Assembly (NCBI GenBank): GCA_022769625.1 | Contig: JALEJP010000033.1 | Coordinates: 1 to 51,734, forward strand | DNA: 51,734 nucleotides | Origin: Lachnospiraceae bacterium | GTDB lineage: Bacteria > Bacillota > Clostridia > Lachnospirales > Lachnospiraceae | Reading direction: 5' to 3' | In this document: positions 1 to 7,621 of the stretch, one piece after another | Layout of the letters: every line of letters starts with the position of its first letter | How positions within the stretch are numbered: position 1 is the first letter of the stretch | Made by a program: the position numbers and the translations under genes | Notes under the pieces: model-generated | What the model saw: only the letters and a program-made list of their open reading frames with translations | The model's database searches: none | Told to the model about the DNA's origin: nothing

Positions 1-1
1 G

Positions 2-100
2 AGGGATGCCGGCGTATTCTCACCGAAATATTTCGATCCGGATCCATATATGGCGCTGATGGATGAAAGTCATTATGTTTATAAAATAGAAAATCGTTAA
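2..100 (+). CDS. C-terminal fragment of an unrecognised protein
   Basis: The window opens inside a reading frame that ends with TAA at 98-100. The last 32 residues are visible and are rich in Asp, Tyr and Pro, including a stretch reading YFDPDPYMALMDE. I do not recognise the family from this tail. It ends 18 bases before the pduL start with no terminator between them, so it is probably co-transcribed with pduL. The rest of the gene lies outside the window. Confidence 0.5.
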   Translation, partial: RDAGVFSPKYFDPDPYMALMDESHYVYKIENR

Positions 101-118
101 AACAAGTGAGGATAGACC

Positions 119-763
119 ATGGGAATTAAAATACCAATTGAAACCTCTGCCAGACATATCCATCTGGCAGAACAAGATTTTAAAATACTGTTTGGAGAAG
201 ATGCCGAAATGACCTCCAAAAAGGAGCTGAGTCAGCCCGGCCAGTTTCTCACCGGCGAGCGTGTCTCCGTCATCGGCCCCAAAGGCTGCTTTGAACATAT
301 GGCAATCCTGGGACCCTATCGAAAGGAAAGTCAGGTAGAAATCTCTGTTACAGACGCAAGAAAACTTGGAATTCCCTCGGTTATCCGCCAGTCCGGTGAT
401 CTCGAGGGCTCCCCGGGCTGTATTCTGAAAGGGCCAAAGGGCAGCATTGAACTGCCGCGCGGCGTGATCGTGGCAAAACGTCACATTCATATGACTCCCA
501 GTGATGCGATCCGCCTGCATGTAAAAGACAACGACAGCGTATTTGTACTCACAAAAAGCTATGAACGCGCTCTTATATATGCAGATGTCGTCGTTCGTGT
601 CCACAAAAACTATCGTCTCGCCATGCATGTGGACACCGATGAATCCAATGCCTTCGCAAATGACACCGAGCCCTTCGGTGTCATCATCCGCCTTCTGGAG
701 GATATGGACAGCTATGACATCAATCAGTGGATGGACGATATCTTAAACGGCATCCACCGTTAA
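119..763 (+). CDS. pduL: PduL-type phosphate acyltransferase (phosphotransacylase)
   Basis: Interconverts acyl-CoA (acetyl- or propionyl-CoA) and acyl-phosphate, the step before substrate-level ATP formation by an acyl kinase. The 214-residue protein shows both family signatures: ARHIHL near residues 11-16 and AKRHIHM near 119-125, which carry zinc-binding histidines, plus the HVDTDESNA segment near 170-178. It begins directly at the first PduL domain, so it lacks the N-terminal encapsulation helix of microcompartment PduL. No shell genes are nearby, so a free cytosolic enzyme is most likely. A GTGAGG ribosome site sits about 9 bases before the ATG. A strong terminator follows immediately. 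Acetyl- versus propionyl-CoA preference cannot be read from the sequence. Confidence 0.92.
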   Translation: MGIKIPIETSARHIHLAEQDFKILFGEDAEMTSKKELSQPGQFLTGERVSVIGPKGCFEHMAILGPYRKESQVEISVTDARKLGIPSVIRQSGDLEGSPGCILKGPKGSIELPRGVIVAKRHIHMTPSDAIRLHVKDNDSVFVLTKSYERALIYADVVVRVHKNYRLAMHVDTDESNAFANDTEPFGVIIRLLEDMDSYDINQWMDDILNGIHR

Positions 764-819
764 AAAATGCGCGGTACCATATGGGAACACACATTTCCGT
801 TACGGTACCGCGCATTTTT
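763..819. terminator. Bidirectional intrinsic terminator
   Basis: A 16-base inverted repeat (arms 763-778 and 804-819, core GCGCGGTACC) is flanked by A and T runs on both sides. It therefore ends both pduL (plus) and the convergent DUF445 gene (minus). The left arm begins at the last base of the pduL stop codon. Confidence 0.9.
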
Positions 820-836
820 CAGAATCAAACCGTTTC

Positions 837-1730
837 TTAAAACAGCATATTCAGGAACCCTATTACAAAGCCGATCAGCGCTCCAAGATTTACCACAACA
901 CCAAGTTCATTTTTCATAACGGATAAAACCAGTGCCTCCAGCTCTGCTGCATCCATTCCATTAATCTTCTCCTCCACAATCTCCGCAATCGGAAACATGG
1001 ATACAATATCATCTGCTCTGGAATTGACCGTCTCCCGGTAAATCTTTTCTGCCAGTATACTTATCACATTTTTTGTAATGCCGATTCCTTCTGCCAGTTT
1101 GCGGATGTTTTTTTCTTCCAGTTCATCCAGCTCCTGTACAGCCAGCAATTTTATTTTTTCCTGGCCATCCGTCTGGATATATTCCGCAATCTTTCCGCCG
1201 ATCATACCGGCAATCTGAGAAATCATCTCATCCTTTACAAACATGGCAAGCATCGTACCGGCAACACGCTGTTTTACCGCCGCTGCTCCTTCTTCCGCCA
1301 CGATACTTCCCACGTCCATACGAAGAAGGCCTTCGGTAACCTTTGTAGTAAGCACTTCTGCCAGTTCTTCCTTCTTCCTGGTATATTCCTCTTCCTCCAC
1401 AAATTCTGACATCAGGTTCTTTACCGAACCGTCCATATATCCTTCTGCTGCATCCGCGATGCCAAGAGCTACCTTATGCCCAGTCTCATCATCCAGCAGA
1501 ACCTTTTTCAGATCATCCTTGCCAAGCAATGATTTCTCCACCGCAGCTCCCACTACCTTTGCAAGCTCTTTTTTTCTCTTTGGAATCACTCCCGGCGTAA
1601 ACGGCAGTGTAAATTTTCCAATCCGAATAGGTTTTAACGGGCGAAACAGCATCTTCACCGCCACATAATTTGTACAGTATCCAATGACCGCACCAATCGC
1701 AGGACCTGCAAGTATCTGTATCCAGTTCAT
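837..1730 (-). CDS. DUF445 family membrane-associated protein
   Basis: 297 residues. The N-terminus has a hydrophobic segment followed by YCTNYVAVKMLFRP and the FTPGVIPKRK motif, both typical of DUF445 (YheB-like) proteins, and a second hydrophobic segment lies at the extreme C-terminus. The middle is a long charged helical region. This fits a protein anchored at both ends. The function of the family is not established. An in-frame ATG at 1748 exists, but the six codons after it form a purine-rich ribosome site (GAAGGAAAAGGA) for the ATG at 1730, so I chose the shorter form. It is a single-gene unit ending at the shared terminator with pduL. Confidence 0.85.
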   Translation of the reverse strand: MNWIQILAGPAIGAVIGYCTNYVAVKMLFRPLKPIRIGKFTLPFTPGVIPKRKKELAKVVGAAVEKSLLGKDDLKKVLLDDETGHKVALGIADAAEGYMDGSVKNLMSEFVEEEEYTRKKEELAEVLTTKVTEGLLRMDVGSIVAEEGAAAVKQRVAGTMLAMFVKDEMISQIAGMIGGKIAEYIQTDGQEKIKLLAVQELDELEEKNIRKLAEGIGITKNVISILAEKIYRETVNSRADDIVSMFPIAEIVEEKINGMDAAELEALVLSVMKNELGVVVNLGALIGFVIGFLNMLF

Positions 1731-1965
1731 TCCTTTTCCTTCTTTCATCCAATGTAATGATCAGAACTGTATCATAACGCAGAATCCTTCATTCGTCAAA
1801 TACTGAAATCCCCCTTCTCAACAACAGGAATTCAACTCTGTTCTTTCCTGCTGCTGCAAAATTATTAGCTTTTATCCACCCTGCAAATCACTGATATCAT
1901 ACCTGGAAAGATAAAACCTTATATTTATAATAATTTATTATCGGAAAGATTACAAGCAAATAACC
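1731..1965. other. Intergenic region upstream of the DUF445 gene
   Basis: AT-rich non-coding stretch. It should contain the promoter for the DUF445 gene on the minus strand, but I could not pick a convincing -35/-10 pair. I see no tRNA-like or riboswitch-like structure. Confidence 0.5.
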
Positions 1966-2008
1966 CAAAAAAGAAAGCCTTTAAATACCGATTTCTCAGT
2001 ATTTAAAG
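1966..2008 (-). terminator. Terminator of the rpsF-ssb-rpsR operon
   Basis: Perfect 10-base inverted repeat CTTTAAATAC / GTATTTAAAG (1979-1988 and 1999-2008), followed on the minus strand by a U-rich run (complement of 1966-1977). It lies about 40 bases after the rpsR stop. Confidence 0.85.
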
Positions 2009-2045
2009 ACTTTGTTTCTGCCTATCTATAACCGCTGACTATTGA

Positions 2046-2309
2046 TTAGTCCTGAACGTAAGGCATCAGAGCAATATGACGTGCTCTCTTGATTGCTACG
2101 GTAAGAGCTCTCTGATGTTTTGCACAGTTGCCTGTGATTCTTCTCGGAAGGATTTTGCCTCTCTCAGATACGTATCTCTTCAGCTTGTTAACGTCCTTGT
2201 AATCGATCTCGTTATTTTCTTTACCGCAGAAAACACAGACTTTTTTTCTTCTGCGTCCGCCTCTTCTCTTCATCGGAGAATCTGGTCTTTCAGATTTATT
2301 GTAAGCCAT
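2046..2309 (-). CDS. rpsR: 30S ribosomal protein S18
   Basis: 87 residues. Binds the platform of the 30S subunit next to S6. The basic N-terminal stretch [10 protein letters not shown], the CVFCGK segment and the C-terminal [24 protein letters not shown] block are diagnostic. The cysteines at CVFC and NCAKH match the C-plus (zinc-binding) form of S18. Third gene of rpsF-ssb-rpsR, 25 bases after ssb, with a good ribosome site (AGGAGG). Confidence 0.97.
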   Translation of the reverse strand: MAYNKSERPDSPMKRRGGRRRKKVCVFCGKENNEIDYKDVNKLKRYVSERGKILPRRITGNCAKHQRALTVAIKRARHIALMPYVQD

Positions 2310-2334
2310 AGCTGTAAACCTCCTTTAATTCATT

Positions 2335-2787
2335 TTAGTTAAACGGTAATTCTTCATCAATACCGTCAGGAATATTCATAAATCCATCGCCGCTTGCTGC
2401 ACTTGGCGCTGGTCTTGCAGGTGCCGGAGCAGACGCATAACTGCTTCCTCCTGCCTGAGACGCTGCTTTGCTCTCAGCAAATTCCTGATCCTCAACCACT
2501 ACATCTGTAGTGTAAACCTTATTTCCATCTCTGTTTGTGTAACTGCCTGTCTGAATACGTCCGGTAACCAGAACCTTCAGACCCTGATGAAAATACTTCT
2601 CAGCAAATTCGGCGCTCCTGCCAAATGCCACACAACTGATAAAATCTGCGGTCGCTTCGCCGTCGCGTCTGCCAAATCTGCGGTCTACAGCCAATGTATA
2701 TCTTGCAACTGATGTGCCGCTCTCCCCTGCGGAATAACGAACATCCGGATCCCTGGTCAAACGTCCCATTAAAATAACTTTATTCAT
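2335..2787 (-). CDS. ssb: Single-stranded DNA-binding protein
   Basis: 150 residues. The N-terminal OB fold (about 1-105) begins MNKVILMGRLTRDPDVRY and contains the DFISCVAFGRSAEF segment. A flexible Ala/Ser/Pro-rich linker follows. The acidic tail ends DEELPFN, the tip that docks replication and repair partners. It binds ssDNA as a tetramer in replication, repair and recombination. It sits between rpsF and rpsR, the usual Firmicutes arrangement, 15 bases after rpsF. Confidence 0.97.
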   Translation of the reverse strand: MNKVILMGRLTRDPDVRYSAGESGTSVARYTLAVDRRFGRRDGEATADFISCVAFGRSAEFAEKYFHQGLKVLVTGRIQTGSYTNRDGNKVYTTDVVVEDQEFAESKAASQAGGSSYASAPAPARPAPSAASGDGFMNIPDGIDEELPFN

Positions 2788-2802
2788 GCTAAATCTCCTT
2801 AT

Positions 2803-3090
2803 TTATGCTTCCTGTCTTACGCATAAATATCTGATAACATTCTCCATGATACGGACATGTCTTTCAATCTCCGCCGGAGCAGTAGCATCAGCTTCGAACT
2901 GAATGAAATAGTAATATCCTTCTTTCATTTTCTGAATTTCGTAAGCTAATCTCTTCTTACCCCATTCGTCAACGTTTGTAATTGTACCGCCGTAACGTAC
3001 AACATACTCTTTTACTTTCTCTACAGTTGCTACTCTTGCGTCATCCTCAATCTTTGCGTTGACAACAACTGCTAATTCGTACTTGTTCAT
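2803..3090 (-). CDS. rpsF: 30S ribosomal protein S6
   Basis: 95 residues, full length. Starts MNKYELAVVVNA and contains the characteristic WGKKRLAYEIQKMKEGYY strand-turn segment, with a C-terminal HVRIMENVIRYLCVR. Forms a heterodimer with S18 on the 30S platform. First gene of the operon. Its 5' leader carries hairpins that may be the S6:S18 autoregulatory site, and a promoter lies about 100 bases upstream. Confidence 0.97.
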   Translation of the reverse strand: MNKYELAVVVNAKIEDDARVATVEKVKEYVVRYGGTITNVDEWGKKRLAYEIQKMKEGYYYFIQFEADATAPAEIERHVRIMENVIRYLCVRQEA

Positions 3091-3115
3091 GCTCTTCGCA
3101 CCTCCTTATGGTCTC

Positions 3116-3180
3116 TGGCCCCCCGGCTTCCTGGGGAGCAAGGAAATTAATGTTTACTTTCAGCGGTCATTTTGACCGCT
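3116..3180 (-). promoter_or_regulatory. Structured rpsF leader, possible S6:S18 autoregulatory motif
   Basis: Read on the minus strand, the leader first forms a perfect 8-base hairpin AGCGGTCA-AAA-TGACCGCT (3162-3180). A GC-rich hairpin follows at 3116-3140 whose arms are CCCC and GGGG with CCG exposed at the loop edge. Known rpsF leaders use an exposed CCG flanked by stems to bind the S6:S18 complex. The match here is by eye only, so the assignment is tentative. Confidence 0.45.
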
Positions 3181-3191
3181 CACAATTGGTA

Positions 3192-3220
3192 ATTGTATCA
3201 TAGTTTTTTGCCTCAGGCAA
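3192..3220 (-). promoter_or_regulatory. Promoter of rpsF-ssb-rpsR
   Basis: Minus-strand -35 TTGCCT (3215-3220), 17-base spacer, -10 TACAAT (3192-3197). Transcription would start near 3185, just before the leader hairpins. Confidence 0.65.
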
Positions 3221-3294
3221 GTTCTTTTTATCCTGAAATTTCGATTTATGTTTATGGAAACATTCCGTCACAGCCATAAAACCAACCGTCTGTG

Positions 3295-4980
3295 TCAGTC
3301 CAGATAATCTGAGATCACTGCCCATATGGATGCTCTCTCAAACCCAAGCTTCCAGGCTGCTGCACCTGCCAGATCATATTCTTTTACAAGTTTCATCTTT
3401 TCTTCGATGGAAGCCTCGTTTTCCAGCCATATCTGACAGAAATTTCCTTCTCCGTCCGTGAATTCAGCATACTCCTGAGAGGTATCCTGACTCCAGCCAG
3501 CCTCCACCTGATATTCTGCCAGCTTTTCATCTGCCGTATTCATACCGATTGCCTCACTGCTTACCTCTCCGGACGGACTGGTTTTCCAAAGTCTCGTATA
3601 AAACGGAATACCGCTTATGATCTTATCCTTCGGAACCTCCTGAAGGGTTCCTGTGATACCATCCCTTTCAAAAGAGAGAGAGGCCACCGATCCCGGATCA
3701 GATCCTACGTAATGTTCATCATATCCCATAACGATCACATAATCCACCACCTCACCAAGGGCAGCCCTGTTGTAGTGTGCATTAAAATCATATGGAGGCG
3801 GAACATCCACAGAAAGCACCAGACTGTTATTTCTGCATTTTACTGACATTTCCCGCATAAACTGTACATAACTTTCCGATGCTTCCTCCTTTAATGCTTC
3901 TATATCAATATTAATACCGTCCATCTGACAGTTCACAGCCTCTGTGATCAGCCGATCCTCTAGTTTCTCTCTGGATGCTGTGTTTCCAAGTACAGTAACC
4001 GTATCAATATCTGCACTGAAGTTATCCAGAAGTCCCCATACCTCCATACCCTTTTCATGTGCCAGAGCTACATACCCTTCACTTGCCAGGGATGTGATAT
4101 CTCCATCATTGGTACTGATGGAAAACCAGGTAGGTGAAATAACATTAACACCTGTTACATCCTGAATATCCATCTCCAAAGCCTGATTTGACTCCTGACT
4201 GCTGATCTGATGCCAGATCAGATTGATGTCATAATCTTTATGGATACTGGTATATACGATCTCATCAAAATCATGTGTTGTTTCCTGCTCATAAGTATCA
4301 TTCAGAGCTTTTTTCCTCACATAACCAATGTAACCGTCAGCAGTCAAAACTTTCATCCATTCTTCCGTCTGTTCAAGCACAGTGACTTTATCTCCTGGGG
4401 TTACTTTTGTTAAAACAGGACTTTTAATTCCGCCTTCTGTACGCACATTCTCCTCTTTTTTTACATCAGCGTACGTTTTGGTTCCCCACTGATTATTCAA
4501 AATAATACGCAGTGGTTCCTCGATGATCGTATATTCAAGATTGGTATACTGCTGTATAAAGTCAAGCGCAATATAAAGCTCTGATTCCTGCAAAAGCACA
4601 ATCTGATAGGGCATCGTTCCATTTCCGGTCAGCGTGGTGTATGCCGCACTGTCATATGGAATTTTGATGATATCAGTTGCTGTGGTGAGAATCATCTGAT
4701 TTTCCTGTTCGTCACAGTAAAAATGATCATTCAGACTGTCCTTTACTGTCTCATACTCAATATACGCAGTCCCATCCTTTACCAGTGCTTTGTTCTGTAC
4801 CACATGATCCGGCATAACAATGGCTGCATCCCCTTCACCTGTCACGCCAAAGTATACCGCCGGATCCATCACTTCCCTGGATGGTATGTATCTGTCCACA
4901 ACTTTCCATGCCACGCCGGTGACTGCCACAAGAAGAATCAGAATAACTGCAATCCCGACAGGCCCTGCTTTTTTCTTCAT
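3295..4980 (-). CDS. Secreted/anchored GH18-type glycosidase with SH3 domain
   Basis: 561 residues. An N-terminal basic stretch and one hydrophobic segment (about 6-26) indicate a signal anchor with export. Residues about 55-165 resemble a copper amine oxidase-like N-terminal domain. About 175-235 is a bacterial SH3 domain (GDKVTVLEQTEEWMKVLTADGYIGYV), and 240-561 is a GH18 barrel. The catalytic signature is D354-G-I-N-I-D359-I-E361, with E361 as the expected acid; the first Asp of the central pair is Asn. This layout is typical of clostridial YaaH/YdhD-like hydrolases acting on N-acetylglucosamine polymers such as spore cortex or wall glycan. The substrate is inferred. GGAGG lies 8 bases before the ATG. 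It stands alone. Confidence 0.85.
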   Translation of the reverse strand: MKKKAGPVGIAVILILLVAVTGVAWKVVDRYIPSREVMDPAVYFGVTGEGDAAIVMPDHVVQNKALVKDGTAYIEYETVKDSLNDHFYCDEQENQMILTTATDIIKIPYDSAAYTTLTGNGTMPYQIVLLQESELYIALDFIQQYTNLEYTIIEEPLRIILNNQWGTKTYADVKKEENVRTEGGIKSPVLTKVTPGDKVTVLEQTEEWMKVLTADGYIGYVRKKALNDTYEQETTHDFDEIVYTSIHKDYDINLIWHQISSQESNQALEMDIQDVTGVNVISPTWFSISTNDGDITSLASEGYVALAHEKGMEVWGLLDNFSADIDTVTVLGNTASREKLEDRLITEAVNCQMDGINIDIEALKEEASESYVQFMREMSVKCRNNSLVLSVDVPPPYDFNAHYNRAALGEVVDYVIVMGYDEHYVGSDPGSVASLSFERDGITGTLQEVPKDKIISGIPFYTRLWKTSPSGEVSSEAIGMNTADEKLAEYQVEAGWSQDTSQEYAEFTDGEGNFCQIWLENEASIEEKMKLVKEYDLAGAAAWKLGFERASIWAVISDYLD

Positions 4981-5061
4981 TCACTGTACCTCCCATACCC
5001 TTATTAACTGTTTCTACAGAATCCATGCAACTGCACAATAGGAATATCCGCGGATCCCAAA

Positions 5062-5096
5062 GTCATGCTTTTTCATGCAGGCATGAACAGCATGAC
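5062..5096. repeat. Long interrupted inverted repeat upstream of the GH18 gene
   Basis: Outer arms GTCATGCT / AGCATGAC (5062-5069, 5089-5096) and inner arms TTCATG / CATGAA (5072-5077, 5082-5087) around a four-base loop. Neither side has a T run, so it is not an intrinsic terminator. It lies 82 bases before the GH18 start, where an operator or leader hairpin could sit. Confidence 0.5.
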
Positions 5097-5278
5097 CTTC
5101 TGACCCTGGTATCATTATAACATATATTTATGAATGAAAGATGACCTAATTTGCATTTTTCGTAATCATTCGACCAGTTTTTGTTATTATTTACAAATCA
5201 TGATGTTGATTTTTCCTTTGGCTCAAATCATCTGCAAATAAAATATTTTCTGTACTATGGGGGATAGTGTCATAAGGC

Positions 5279-5500
5279 TTATTTTTTTATTTTCACATGG
5301 TCAAATCCGATTCCTATAATGCCTTTGTCATCATCACACACAAAATCTCTCATATATTCGCCTTCCTCGCAGATCATACAGTGATGTACGATATCAGACG
5401 GTGTACTCGGCTCTCCATTCAGCCACAGCTTCATGCCGGCTTTTGCATATGCCTTTAATTCTTTGTGCAGTTGATGCTTCCGCTTTTTTCTGTCACCTAT
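5279..5500 (-). CDS. Small conserved-looking protein, unknown function
   Basis: Roughly 73 residues: a basic N-terminus (DRKKRKHQLHKELKAY), then NGEPSTPSDIVHHCMICEEG and a C-terminal GIIGIGFDHVKIKK. No signal peptide or membrane segment. The frame is open back to 5557 (92 residues), but a strong AGGAGG is embedded in it. The only codon at normal spacing after that site is ATA (5498-5500), a rare start of the ATT/ATA class. The alternative is the longer ATG form starting at 5557. I do not recognise a characterised family. The reading frame itself looks real because of its composition and the ribosome site. Confidence 0.6.
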   Translation of the reverse strand: MGDRKKRKHQLHKELKAYAKAGMKLWLNGEPSTPSDIVHHCMICEEGEYMRDFVCDDDKGIIGIGFDHVKIKK

Positions 5501-5557
5501 AGCTCCACCTCCTTTTTCTCTGTTCCATATCGGTATAAAACCAGAAACACAGAACAT

Positions 5558-6048
5558 ACTATGTGAGCAAAATAACTTCGTATCCTAATTGCGGAAGGTA
5601 CAATGAATGATTAACAGAACAAATCGCGTCTTACGAATTTTGTTCGTTCGTAACAGTAGAAATCATGCTCTGCAGGATTCTATTGTCATGAATAAAAATG
5701 GGAATAATGCGAAGAATTTCGCACAGGAATAAAAATATAAAGATAGAACGGGCTGCACACACAACTCCTGCGCAGGCCACAGCTTTATGTTATATACGCT
5801 GTTATTTTGTTCTCACATTGGTTATTATATATTATAAGTGCATATATTGCAAGTGTTTTTTACATTCTTTTTATAAATTTCATTTAATTTACTGTAGCAA
5901 TTTTCTTTGCTTTCTGATACTATGTGGGTAGTAATATAATAGAATAGCTGTATTCGGAATCTGTACTTTCCGGCAGCACGGCCTATAAAGCCATAGTTTT
6001 TCCTGTACTTTTGTTACAGAGATGTCATATGAGATAGGATGTGAAGAT
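5558..6048. other. AT-rich intergenic region between a minus-strand gene and mecA
   Basis: About 490 bases without a convincing gene. It contains a 7-base inverted repeat TTACGAA / TTCGTAA (near 5633-5655) and long AT-rich runs. A TATAAT-like -10 lies near 5934 with only a weak -35, a possible mecA promoter. Short open frames here have no ribosome site and poor coding character. Confidence 0.4.
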
Positions 6049-6789
6049 ATGAAAATAGAGAAAATCAACGATAATCAGATTCGCTGCACACTTACACGCG
6101 AAGATCTGGCAGACCGAAAGATCAAGCTCAGTGAACTCGCCTACGGCACAGACAAAGCGAAACTTCTGTTCCGCGACATGATGCAGCAGGCCGCATATGA
6201 ATTTGGTTTCGAGGCAAATGACATTCCTCTGATGATAGAAGCTATCCCGATTTCTCCCGATTCCGTGATATTGATTGTTACGAAAGTTGAGGATCCGGAA
6301 GAACTCGATACACGTTTTGCAAAATTTTCACCATCTGCCGGAGAGGACAGCGAAACTGCCGCTCCGCCCGCTCCTTCACGGTTGGAAGGGGCAGACGATA
6401 TTTTAAATCTGTTCAACAAGATACGCGAAGCGCATAAGATGGCCGCTGATGCAGCTGCACCTGCATCCAAAGAGGAAAAAGAAACGCAGCCATTTAACCT
6501 GACCAGACTGTACCGTTTCCGGGATCTGGATACTGTGATCCGGGCAGCTCACGTATTGCAGAATTCCTACAGTGGATATAACAGTCTCTACAAAAACGCA
6601 GAAGGGCATGAGTATCTGCTGACTATCAGCAAATCCGCTCATACTCCGGAAGAATTCAATAAAATTTGCAACATGCTTTCCGAATATGCCGTGGGACTGA
6701 AATATACCCCTGGAAATGAGGCTTTCTTCGAAGAGCATCTGGAATGCATCGTCGCAGACGAGGCACTTCAGAAACTTGCACTTATTTAA
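6049..6789 (+). CDS. mecA: MecA-type adaptor protein for ClpC
   Basis: 246 residues. The N-terminal domain (MKIEKINDNQIRCTLTREDL, about 1-85) is the MecA substrate-binding module. A charged, Ala/Pro-rich linker (about 85-145) precedes the C-terminal ClpC-binding domain (about 150-246, beginning LTRLYRFRDLDTVIRAA). In Bacillus, MecA delivers substrates to ClpCP; here the target is unknown. An ATG nine codons upstream is in frame, but the purine-rich GGATGTGAAG supports the start at 6049. A small perfect-loop hairpin (6799-6819) and then a strong terminator follow. Confidence 0.88.
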   Translation: MKIEKINDNQIRCTLTREDLADRKIKLSELAYGTDKAKLLFRDMMQQAAYEFGFEANDIPLMIEAIPISPDSVILIVTKVEDPEELDTRFAKFSPSAGEDSETAAPPAPSRLEGADDILNLFNKIREAHKMAADAAAPASKEEKETQPFNLTRLYRFRDLDTVIRAAHVLQNSYSGYNSLYKNAEGHEYLLTISKSAHTPEEFNKICNMLSEYAVGLKYTPGNEAFFEEHLECIVADEALQKLALI

Positions 6790-6822
6790 AACAGCGACGG
6801 GATACGCTTCGCGGATCCCTGC

Positions 6823-6879
6823 AAAAAAGGTGTTTACCGTCAGATGCTATAGAATCTGACAGTAAACACCTTTTCTTTT
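6823..6879. terminator. Bidirectional terminator between mecA and the DUF1858 gene
   Basis: Long inverted repeat with arms reading AGGTGTTTAC-GTCAGAT and its complement (one mismatch), with A and T runs on both outer edges. It closes both convergent genes. Just before it, 6799-6819 forms a compact GGGAT-CGC-TTC-GCG-ATCCC hairpin of unknown role. Confidence 0.9.
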
Positions 6880-7090
6880 ACTGTGCCTGCTTACTTTCTA
6901 CAAAAGCATTAACTCTTGCTACTAACAGATCCGGCTCAATTCCATGAACATATGCCGCTTCCTCGATCGTTTCCATCTGTGCTGACGGACAGCCGACACA
7001 GTGCATACCGCCTGCAACCAGAACGCCTGCCATCTCAGGATCCATTCTCAAAATATCACCGATAACCATATCCTTTGTTATTTTCTGCAT
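6878..7090 (-). CDS. DUF1858 domain redox-type protein
   Basis: 70 residues, one domain. The pattern ITKDMVIGDILRMDPEMAGVLVAGGMHCVGCPSA is the DUF1858 (hybrid-cluster-protein-associated) signature, with a CVGC di-cysteine expected to form a redox-active disulfide. Partner and reaction are not established for the family. AGGAGG precedes the ATG. It is divergent from the ferredoxin gene at 7372. Confidence 0.88.
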   Translation of the reverse strand: MQKITKDMVIGDILRMDPEMAGVLVAGGMHCVGCPSAQMETIEEAAYVHGIEPDLLVARVNAFVESKQAQ

Positions 7091-7280
7091 AATGTTCCTC
7101 CTTTATTTTTCTGCTTCATTAATAACAATGCCACATTCAGCATCCTATAATCGAATATTTGCTGACCATTACATCATAATATGTTTTTCCTTTTTATGCA
7201 AGGTATCTTTCCTTTTGATTTTGAAAAAGAGAAACCATTTCTGTGTGTTTAATTATATACATTTTTTCGAAAGTTTTCAC

Positions 7281-7309
7281 TTGTATATTCACGTTATATG
7301 TATTAAAAT
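7281..7309 (+). promoter_or_regulatory. Ferredoxin promoter
   Basis: -35 TTGTAT (7281-7286), 17-base spacer, -10 TAAAAT (7304-7309). Predicted start is near 7316, about 56 bases before the ferredoxin ATG. Confidence 0.6.
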
Positions 7310-7317
7310 GAGTTAAA

Positions 7318-7334
7318 GATTCGGATTCCGAATC
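7318..7334 (+). promoter_or_regulatory. Palindrome at the ferredoxin transcription start
   Basis: GATTCGG-ATT-CCGAATC: 7-base arms with a 3-base centre, placed at about +2 to +18 of the predicted transcript. It could be an operator or a 5'-end stabilising hairpin. The ferredoxin AAGGAGG site is further downstream and is not occluded. Confidence 0.5.
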
Positions 7335-7371
7335 CATACAGAAAACACATATTACATAAGGAGGTTTTATC

Positions 7372-7545
7372 ATGGCTTACGTTATTACAGATGAATGTGT
7401 AGCTTGCGGCACATGTGCAGATGCATGTCCGGCTGAGGCTATCAGCGAAGGCGATGGCAAATACGTTATCGATGCTGATGCTTGTCTGGATTGTGGAACC
7501 TGCGAAGGCGAATGTCCTACAGGCGCTATCGTAGCTGGCGAATAA
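7372..7545 (+). CDS. 2[4Fe-4S] ferredoxin
   Basis: 57 residues, the size of classic clostridial ferredoxin. Two CxxCxxC...CP motifs are present (CVACGTCADACP and CLDCGTCEGECP), each pair sharing the fourth cysteine, so two low-potential [4Fe-4S] clusters are expected. It is very acidic. It carries electrons between ferredoxin-reducing and ferredoxin-using enzymes and would be a natural acceptor for a bifurcating complex such as the one at 42-49 kb. It has its own promoter, a strong AAGGAGG and its own terminator, consistent with high expression. Confidence 0.96.
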   Translation: MAYVITDECVACGTCADACPAEAISEGDGKYVIDADACLDCGTCEGECPTGAIVAGE

Positions 7546-7560
7546 TTCTCACGAAATAAG

Positions 7561-7621
7561 AACATCCCCATGGATTTACGACTTCAGCCGTGCTGATTCG
7601 TTTCTATGGGGATATTTTTTG
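7561..7621 (+). terminator. Ferredoxin terminator
   Basis: ATCCCCAT (7564-7571) pairs with ATGGGGAT (7606-7613) and is followed by six T at 7615-7620. The intervening 34 bases can fold further. It ends just before the convergent MerR-type gene. Confidence 0.75.

Noticed and set aside
119-763. Bacterial microcompartment locus
   Set aside because: PduL alone is not evidence of a shell. It lacks an encapsulation helix and no shell protein gene is nearby.
5062-5096. Intrinsic terminator upstream of the GH18 gene
   Set aside because: The inverted repeat is strong but has no T run on either strand.
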